A DNA stretch of 19,576 nt from Anaeromonas sp052088025 (GTDB taxonomy: Bacteria; Bacillota; Clostridia; Tissierellales; SIT17), in the NCBI RefSeq assembly GCF_052088025.1, contig NZ_JBQCYD010000045.1:1-19576 (forward strand), in the 5' to 3' direction. This document shows positions 14,521 through 19,576 of this stretch, piece after piece (within the stretch, counting starts at the first letter, position 1; every line of letters starts with the position of its first letter). The notes under the pieces are model-generated. The model had not been told where the DNA came from, made no database searches, and saw only the letters and a program-made list of their open reading frames with translations. The position numbers and the translations under genes are program-made.

Positions 14521-15924
14521 TTATCCTTTTTTTATATTTCTAGCCATTATTACACCCATTACGGAAGCCATCATAAGGCCCCTAGTCCATCCACTAGAAT
14601 CTCCAAGTGCATATAATCCTCTTATATTTGTCATAAAATTATCATCTAGTTTTATCTTATTGCTATAAAACTTAACTTCTGGTCCATAAAGCAGGGTTTC
14701 CCTACTTGCAAATCCAGGAACTACAATATCCAATGATTCAATAAAATTTAAAATATTCATCATAGGTCTATAAGGTATTGCTGATGTTAAATCTCCAGCT
14801 ACAGCATCGGGCAATGTAGGTGTTAGATTTGATCTATTTAATTCTTTTTCCCAAGTTCTTTTACCATCTAAGATATCTCCATATCTTTGAACTAATATAT
14901 TACCATCGCCTAACATATTTACAAGTTCTGATACTTTCTTACCATATTCAATAGGTTGGTTAAAAGGTTCTATAAAGTTATGAGAGCTTAATATTGCAAG
15001 ATTTGTATTATCTGATTTTTTGTCTTTATATGAATGACCATTTACTACAGCTAAATTATCATCATAGTTTTCTTGACTTACAAAGCCTCCAGGATTTTGA
15101 CAAAAGGTTCTAACCTTATCCCTAAAAGGTGCAGGATATCCTATTAATTTTGATTCATATAACACATTATTAACCTTTTCCATTACTTCATTTCTAACCT
15201 CAACCCTAACTCCAATATCTACAGTCCCAGAGCTATGATTTATATTATGACTAGTACACATATGTTTTAACCAATCTGCCCCTTTTCTACCTGTTGATAT
15301 AACAACATTTTCAGAAAAAATTTCTTTTTTCTCATTTTTCTTTTTAGAATCTATTATAATTAATCCTTTAATGGCATTGTCTTCTATCACTAAATCTTCT
15401 ACTAGTGTGTCAAACAATATCTCTACACCATTTTCTATCAAATATTCTTGTATTTTATAGTATATATCTTGAGCCTTTTCTGTACCTAAATGCCTAATAG
15501 GACAATCTACAAGTTTTAGATCTGCTTCAATTGATTTTCTTCTTATATCTTTAATAGCTTCAGTATTTTCAAGACCTTCTATTTTTTCATCAGCCCCAAA
15601 TTCTAAATATATATCATCAGTATAATTTATAAATTCCTTTGCTTTATCATATCCAATTAAATCAGGTAATTCTCCACCCACTTCAGGACTTAGGGATAAT
15701 TTACCATCAGAAAATGCTCCTGCTCCTGAAAATCCAGTAGTTATATGACAATAAGGTTTACAGGATACACATTTTTTAGTCTTTTCCTTTGGACAATATC
15801 TTTTTTCTATACGAGTTCCTTTTTCTATCAATAATATCTTTTTATCATATCCATTTTTCACAAGTTCTAATGCTGTAAATATACCAGAAGGTCCAGCTCC
15901 TACAATTATTAAATCATAATTCAT
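14521..15924 (-). CDS. FAD-dependent dehydrogenase (COG2509-type) with N-terminal cysteine cluster
   Basis: This 467-residue flavoprotein has the Rossmann motif GAGPSG at 9-14 and a C-terminal ALGDSSGWTRGLMMASVMG segment typical of FAD-dependent oxidoreductases. Between these, four cysteines at 44, 52, 55 and 59 (C-x7-C-x2-C-x3-C) sit before GFSGAGAFSDGKLS, a layout seen in this uncharacterised family and suggestive of a metal or iron-sulfur site. It probably oxidises an unknown substrate through FAD. The ATG at 15924 is preceded by GGAGGAG about seven bases away. A promoter lies in the 78-base gap after the radical SAM gene. Confidence 0.85.
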   Translation of the reverse strand: MNYDLIIVGAGPSGIFTALELVKNGYDKKILLIEKGTRIEKRYCPKEKTKKCVSCKPYCHITTGFSGAGAFSDGKLSLSPEVGGELPDLIGYDKAKEFINYTDDIYLEFGADEKIEGLENTEAIKDIRRKSIEADLKLVDCPIRHLGTEKAQDIYYKIQEYLIENGVEILFDTLVEDLVIEDNAIKGLIIIDSKKKNEKKEIFSENVVISTGRKGADWLKHMCTSHNINHSSGTVDIGVRVEVRNEVMEKVNNVLYESKLIGYPAPFRDKVRTFCQNPGGFVSQENYDDNLAVVNGHSYKDKKSDNTNLAILSSHNFIEPFNQPIEYGKKVSELVNMLGDGNILVQRYGDILDGKRTWEKELNRSNLTPTLPDAVAGDLTSAIPYRPMMNILNFIESLDIVVPGFASRETLLYGPEVKFYSNKIKLDDNFMTNIRGLYALGDSSGWTRGLMMASVMGVIMARNIKKG

Positions 15925-15965
15925 TTAAACTCCTCCATAAAAAAATAGTTGAATCTTATACTGTT

Positions 15966-15994
15966 ATTATACAATATAGTTCGTGTTTAGTCGA
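15966..15994 (-). promoter_or_regulatory. Promoter for the FAD-dependent dehydrogenase
   Basis: On the minus strand a perfect -10 TATAAT (15966-15971) follows a weak -35 TCGACT (15989-15994) at exactly 17 bases, placing the start about 35-40 bases before the ATG. Confidence 0.5.
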
Positions 15995-16002
15995 GTCTAA
16001 AT

Positions 16003-16869
16003 CTAGAGTCCTCTTAAGCCTTCAGATCTATAATTATTATGATTTAATGCCTGGTCAATTTCATTTAATAATCTTTCTTTATCATCATTTAAAATTCCTT
16101 TAAGTGAAATATAGTTAGATGCATGATTAGAGCGAAATATTGAGTCTTTAACATCAATATTTTCTATAAAGAGTTTTGTTTCAAGCATTACTTCATCTGG
16201 AGATAATAAGTTAAAATTACCATCGCTATAATCTCTATATAATTCTGTATTTTCTTCTAACATTAAGGTTAAAAACCCTACATAATCAGGATTAATATGA
16301 TTTATTACTCTTGCTGAGTCGGTAGCATGCTTATAAATATTATCCTTGCCACCTAAACCAGATATCAATGTTACTGATAATTTTATACCTGATTCTTTGG
16401 CTTTCTTTCCAGCTTCAATCATAGTTTTGCTATCTACACCTTTTTTAATCATAGATAAAATTTCATCATTACCTGATTCTATTCCCATATATATAATCCC
16501 TATTCCATTTTCTTTTAATTCTTTAAGTTCATCTAAGCCCTTATTTAATATATCTTTAGGAGTAGCATAAATACCTATTCTTTCACACTCTGGAAACAAT
16601 TTATTTATATATTTTAATATATATAACAAGTCTTTAGTTTTTAATATTAGAGCATCTCCATCGGCTAAAAATATCCTATTTATATTTTTATATTTTTTTC
16701 TTGCTAAATCTAAATCTTCTAATATTTCATCTAATTTTCTTATTCTAAATTCTTTTTCTTTGTACATATCACAAAATGTACACTTATTATGAGCACACCC
16801 TATTGTCACTTGTACTATCAAACTTCTAGCTTCACTAGGTGGTCTAAAAATCCTTCCTTCATATCTCAT
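16003..16869 (-). CDS. Radical SAM protein with a C-x4-C-x2-C cluster motif
   Basis: This 288-residue protein is a radical SAM enzyme of unknown substrate. The cluster cysteines C25, C30 and C33 (GCAHNKCTFC) are spaced x4 then x2 instead of the usual x3 then x2; I recognise this GC-x-HN-x-CTFC variant as a recurring subfamily. FLADGDALIL (about 67-76) and YMGIESGNDEIL (about 151-162) are radical SAM barrel strands, and SVTLISGLGG (164-173) is typical too. The short C-terminus carries no SPASM or B12 domain. ATG at 16869 follows GGAGGG by five bases. It sits 72 bases downstream of the ABC transporter operon. Confidence 0.85.
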   Translation of the reverse strand: MRYEGRIFRPPSEARSLIVQVTIGCAHNKCTFCDMYKEKEFRIRKLDEILEDLDLARKKYKNINRIFLADGDALILKTKDLLYILKYINKLFPECERIGIYATPKDILNKGLDELKELKENGIGIIYMGIESGNDEILSMIKKGVDSKTMIEAGKKAKESGIKLSVTLISGLGGKDNIYKHATDSARVINHINPDYVGFLTLMLEENTELYRDYSDGNFNLLSPDEVMLETKLFIENIDVKDSIFRSNHASNYISLKGILNDDKERLLNEIDQALNHNNYRSEGLRGL

Positions 16870-16941
16870 GTTTTCCCTCCAAATACATTTAATATTAAAA
16901 TTAATTTTATTACAGACTTATATTATCATATATATTACTAT

Positions 16942-17679
16942 TTAATTTATAAAATTAATTATTTTATTATCACTTTTATCTTCTAAATATGAATTCACAT
17001 CATCATCTTTTAATATCTCTCCATCTTCCATGAATATTATTCTATCAGATATTCTTTTTGCAAAGTCCATATCATGAGTAATCACAAGTACTGACCTATC
17101 ATTTGTTGTAAGTGATTTTATTATTTTTGCTATTTCACCCCTAAGCACAGGATCAAGGGCTGAGGTTGGTTCATCAAAACATATTAGCTTTGGATTTAAT
17201 ATAAGTGCACGAGCTATAGCAACCCTTTGTTTTTGACCACCCGATAATTCAAATGGGTAATTATCTTTTTTGTCCTTTAAACCTAATTTTTCTAATATAC
17301 TGTAGGCTTCATCTAAAACCATCTTTTTATTTCTAGAATATACTTTTATGGGCGAATATACTATATTTTCTATTACAGACATATGAGGAAATAAATTAAA
17401 ATTTTGAAATACCATACTTATATCTTTTTTTATGCTTTTTAGATTTTTGCTATTTGCCTTGTAATTTTCACATGTATCTATTAAGTTTTTATCATTTACT
17501 GTTATTTTCCCATTATCTATTTCTTCTAAATCATTTATACATCTTATTAAAGTTGTTTTTCCTGCACCTGAAGGTCCTATGATACTCACAATATTGCCCT
17601 TATCTATATCAAAGGAAACATTGTTTAGCACTAAATTTGCTCCAAAATATTTCTTTATATTTTCCACCTTTAAAATCAT
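16942..17679 (-). CDS. Amino-acid ABC transporter ATP-binding subunit
   Basis: This 245-residue ATPase of the polar amino-acid (GlnQ/HisP type) class powers the importer encoded with the two upstream genes. Walker A is GPSGAGKT (35-42), the Q-loop glutamine is at 92, the signature LSGGQKQ at 145-151, Walker B LICFDE at 165-170, the D-loop SALD follows, and the H-loop TH is at 201-202. The ATG at 17679 follows GGAG by eight bases, only 11 bases after the permease stop. The T-box leader upstream of the operon and its histidine-type elements suggest a histidine importer, HisZ-like in function; a specific symbol is not assigned. Confidence 0.95.
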   Translation of the reverse strand: MILKVENIKKYFGANLVLNNVSFDIDKGNIVSIIGPSGAGKTTLIRCINDLEEIDNGKITVNDKNLIDTCENYKANSKNLKSIKKDISMVFQNFNLFPHMSVIENIVYSPIKVYSRNKKMVLDEAYSILEKLGLKDKKDNYPFELSGGQKQRVAIARALILNPKLICFDEPTSALDPVLRGEIAKIIKSLTTNDRSVLVITHDMDFAKRISDRIIFMEDGEILKDDDVNSYLEDKSDNKIINFIN

Positions 17680-17690
17680 ATGATATTCTC

Positions 17691-18332
17691 CTATCTATAG
17701 TATGCATATCTTTCTTCTAACTTAGAAAAAGTCTTGCTCAGTATTGCAGTTAAAACAAGATACATTACTGCAGCTGCAATTAAAGGGACTAATGTAGCAT
17801 CTCTATTAGATGCTATTTTTGCAGCCCTTAATAATTCTCCAATTCCTACCACATATACAAGGGCTGTATCTTTTATTAGTGTTATTGTTTCATTAGCTAC
17901 AGATGGTAATACCCTCTTTATAGCTTGAGGTAAAATTATTTTGAAAAATATTTGCATTTTATTAAATCCTAATACCCTCCCTGCTTCAATTTGTCCTATA
18001 TCAATAGAGCTTATACCACTTCTAAATATTTCTCCATAATATGCTCCAAAATTTATGACAAGTGCTATAATAACAGCTAAAAATCTATCTAAAGTTATTC
18101 CTATTATAGGGAAACCAAAATAAATAAATACTATTTGAAGAAGGAGGGGTGTGCCCCTCATAATCCAAATATAAAGTGTAGCTATTACTGAGAACATTTT
18201 TATTTTAGATAGCTTAAGTAAGGCTGTAATAATTCCAATAGGAATTGAAAGCACTAATGTGATTACAAATATCTTTACTGTAGATAAAAGTCCTTCTAAA
18301 AGTGAAGGTAATATATTTAGTATATAATCCAC
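17691..18332 (-). CDS. Amino-acid ABC transporter permease
   Basis: This 213-residue permease of the HisM/GlnP class has about five membrane helices. EAGRVLGFNKMQIFFKIILPQAI (about 121-143) contains the EAA loop that contacts the ATPase, and IMRGTPLLLQIVFIYFG (about 58-74) is the classic polar amino-acid permease motif. The GTG start at 18332 has GAGGTGG five bases upstream and follows the binding-protein stop by 11 bases. A single permease gene implies a homodimeric pore. Confidence 0.93.
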   Translation of the reverse strand: MDYILNILPSLLEGLLSTVKIFVITLVLSIPIGIITALLKLSKIKMFSVIATLYIWIMRGTPLLLQIVFIYFGFPIIGITLDRFLAVIIALVINFGAYYGEIFRSGISSIDIGQIEAGRVLGFNKMQIFFKIILPQAIKRVLPSVANETITLIKDTALVYVVGIGELLRAAKIASNRDATLVPLIAAAVMYLVLTAILSKTFSKLEERYAYYR

Positions 18333-18343
18333 TTAAACCACCT

Positions 18344-19159
18344 CTATTTCAATATATTTTCTCCAAACCATTTTACAGAAATTTCTTCACCCTTATCAGA
18401 CTTCTTTATCTTTTCTAGATTAGAATTTAATTCAGATAAAAACCTTGTATCTTCTTTTCTAACTCCTATTCCATAATTTTCATCTCCAAAATCATCATCT
18501 GATACATTGAATTTTGCTTCTCCTCTTTCCTTTATATAATATCTAGATAATATTTCATCAGCAACTACAGCATCTACTCTACCTGATTCAAGATCCATAA
18601 AAGCTTCATTATTTGTATCAAAAGTTATTGCTTCAGACCCATCAAAACTTTCTACTACTTCTTTAAATTCTTCCATTGCAACAACTGCACTAGATCCTGT
18701 TTGAGCTGCGATTCTTTTTTGTGCTAAATCTTCCTTTACATTAATTTCTAAATCACTTAATGTAATTATCACTTGTCTGTTTCCTATATATGGATTAGTA
18801 AAAGCCACTTTTTCTTTCCTTTCATCTGTTATGCTATACCCATTCCAAATCATATCTATATTTCCTGAATTTAATTCGGTTTCTTTCATAGCCCAATCAA
18901 TAGGTTGAAATTTAAGTTCAATTCCCATTTCTTCAAATGTAGCTTTTGCAAGTTCCACATCAAATCCTACAAGTTCTCCAGATTCATCTCTAAATCCCAT
19001 AGGTGCGAAAGTATCATCCAATCCCATTACCGCATATCCTCTTTTCTTTATTTCATCAAAACTATCCTTTTTCACTTCTTCATCATTTCCATCATTACAT
19101 CCTGTAAATACCATTAAACTTAATACTAATATAATCAATACTTTAAATATATTTTTCAT
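18344..19159 (-). CDS. Amino-acid ABC transporter substrate-binding lipoprotein
   Basis: This 271-residue extracellular family-3 binding protein captures the substrate. The N-terminus is a lipoprotein signal: K-rich start, hydrophobic core, and FTGC with the lipidated C21. After a charged linker come FDEIKKRGYAVMG, GLDDTFAPMGFRDESGELVGFDVELA (the family-3 signature), IDMIWNGYSITDERKEKVAFT and the DLESGRVDAVVADE binding-cleft segment. The ATG at 19159 is chosen because GAGGAG is seven bases upstream; the GTG nine bases earlier overlaps that site. It is the first gene of the operon under the T-box leader, which points to histidine as substrate. Confidence 0.92.
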   Translation of the reverse strand: MKNIFKVLIILVLSLMVFTGCNDGNDEEVKKDSFDEIKKRGYAVMGLDDTFAPMGFRDESGELVGFDVELAKATFEEMGIELKFQPIDWAMKETELNSGNIDMIWNGYSITDERKEKVAFTNPYIGNRQVIITLSDLEINVKEDLAQKRIAAQTGSSAVVAMEEFKEVVESFDGSEAITFDTNNEAFMDLESGRVDAVVADEILSRYYIKERGEAKFNVSDDDFGDENYGIGVRKEDTRFLSELNSNLEKIKKSDKGEEISVKWFGENILK

Positions 19160-19223
19160 TTTTTGCACTCCTCATTTTTTATTTTTTAATACTCAAATCT
19201 TCTGCGCAAAAGAATTTGGGTAT

Positions 19224-19533
19224 TAAAAAATCCTCGTCCTCTAGCATATGCTAGAGGACGAGGATAATAATATCTCTCGTGGTCCCACCTCTTATTTACT
19301 GATACCTCACGGTATCAACCTTGTCGAGTACGGCAAAAGCTTATACTCTAGCACTATAACGGGTGCAGGAAACCGAAGACGACCTACTACCAAAAAAAAG
19401 GATTCGACGTCTGGCTCAGAGATGTGTTCAAAATATTTTCTTATGCCCCTTTTCACCAAGTGGGTGCTCTCTTTGATAAGCTTTATATTTCTACTCTTTC
19501 TCTTCAATGCCTTTTTATAAGATTTTTAATATT
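19224..19533 (-). promoter_or_regulatory. T-box riboswitch, predicted tRNA-His-responsive
   Basis: All main T-box parts are visible on the minus strand. Stem I begins near 19510 with the AGTA motif at 19492-19495 and an AG-bulge region, then a GGTGAA apical element. The 3' strand of the specifier loop reads GAACACATC, with CAC (19424-19426) followed by A as the best codon. A stem III hairpin (TGATACC, GTGA loop) is at 19300-19317. The antiterminator has GAGG and ACGAG (19276-19291) around the 7-base bulge UGGGACC (19281-19287), pairing with CTCGT and CCTC from the terminator arm. UGGG would pair with a CCCA tRNA end, matching C73 of tRNA-His. An uncharged tRNA would favour antitermination and transporter expression. 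Confidence 0.85.
19225..19265 (-). terminator. T-box terminator hairpin
   Basis: This is a 36-bp perfect palindrome (19230-19265) centred on CATATG with a GTCCTCTAG/CTAGAGGAC core, followed on the minus strand by six Ts. It is mutually exclusive with the antiterminator that uses its 5' arm. Confidence 0.9.
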
Positions 19534-19539
19534 AAATCA

Positions 19540-19568
19540 ATATTAAACTATATTTCCTATCTTGTCAA
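19540..19568 (-). promoter_or_regulatory. Sigma-A promoter of the T-box / ABC transporter operon
   Basis: On the minus strand a perfect -35 TTGACA (19563-19568), exactly 17 bases, then -10 TAATAT (19540-19545). Transcription would start near 19533, about 375 bases before the first gene, leaving room for the T-box leader. Confidence 0.8.
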
Positions 19569-19576
19569 GAGTAATT

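Noticed and set aside
1249..19159. hutI and the histidine-type transporter as one histidine-use cluster
   Set aside because: They are about 17 kb apart with many unrelated genes and terminators between them; shared function is possible but linkage is not supported.
19160..19168. GTG start of the binding protein at 19168
   Set aside because: The GTG is part of the ribosome binding site of the ATG at 19159, which begins a normal lipoprotein signal.
19307..19507. Open frames on both strands within the leader of the ABC transporter operon
   Set aside because: The region is accounted for by T-box RNA structure; the frames have no ribosome binding sites or motifs.
1..19576. CRISPR array, tRNA, rRNA, insertion sequence or prophage genes
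   Set aside because: No spaced direct repeats, cloverleaf, ribosomal RNA segments, transposase or phage-like frames were seen by eye; the only mobile-like item is the short REP-type hairpin.

Overview
The window is AT-rich, with clostridial-style genes: strong AGGAGG-type ribosome binding sites, frequent GTG and TTG starts, a T-box leader, a Fur-type box and a YfcC-type carrier. It looks like an anaerobic low-GC Firmicute of class Clostridia, possibly near Tissierella or Sporanaerobacter (inference; no rRNA or marker gene is present). The assembly is a draft: there is a 100-N gap at 4070-4169 and a one-base frameshift just before it.

Layout. 1-2520: an HD-GYP cyclic-di-GMP phosphodiesterase gene (+) converges on hutI (-); their stop codons lie inside one perfect palindrome. 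2713-4069: a frameshifted YjiH-family membrane protein running into the gap. 4181-6698: a baeRF-type protein (-), a small DUF1328 membrane protein (-) and a YihY/BrkB membrane protein (+). 6719-8444 (-): a MATE transporter followed by a short thioredoxin-like gene with an in-frame UGA. 8547-9270 (-): a DUF4258 / YgiT-type zinc-finger pair resembling a toxin-antitoxin operon. 9439-9646 (+): two tandem genes for 29-34 residue membrane peptides. 9700-12703 (-): a YfcC carrier and a second MATE transporter. 12902-14474 (+): a Mn-type superoxide dismutase behind a perfect Fur-type 7-1-7 box, then a TtcA-like tRNA thiolase. 14475-14513: a REP/MITE-like hairpin. 14521-16869 (-): an FAD-dependent dehydrogenase and a radical SAM protein. 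16942-19568 (-): an amino-acid ABC transporter operon under a complete T-box riboswitch with its own promoter.

The strongest discovery is at 6719-7051. A thioredoxin-fold protein reads through a UGA at codon 29, exactly where the first cysteine of the CxxC site belongs, giving UxxC. The RNA just after the UGA folds into a hairpin with a single bulged base at +17 and G23-U24 in the apical loop, the layout of the Escherichia coli fdhF selenocysteine insertion element. I read it as an unannotated selenoprotein that automatic callers would split or call a pseudogene.

The second is the T-box leader. The predicted specifier codon is CAC and the antiterminator bulge is UGGG, which would pair with a tRNA ending CCCA. 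Bacterial tRNA-His has the unusual discriminator C73, so two independent elements point to histidine, and the ABC transporter is probably a histidine importer. With hutI in the same window the organism probably both imports and degrades histidine, although the two loci are about 17 kb apart and not obviously linked.
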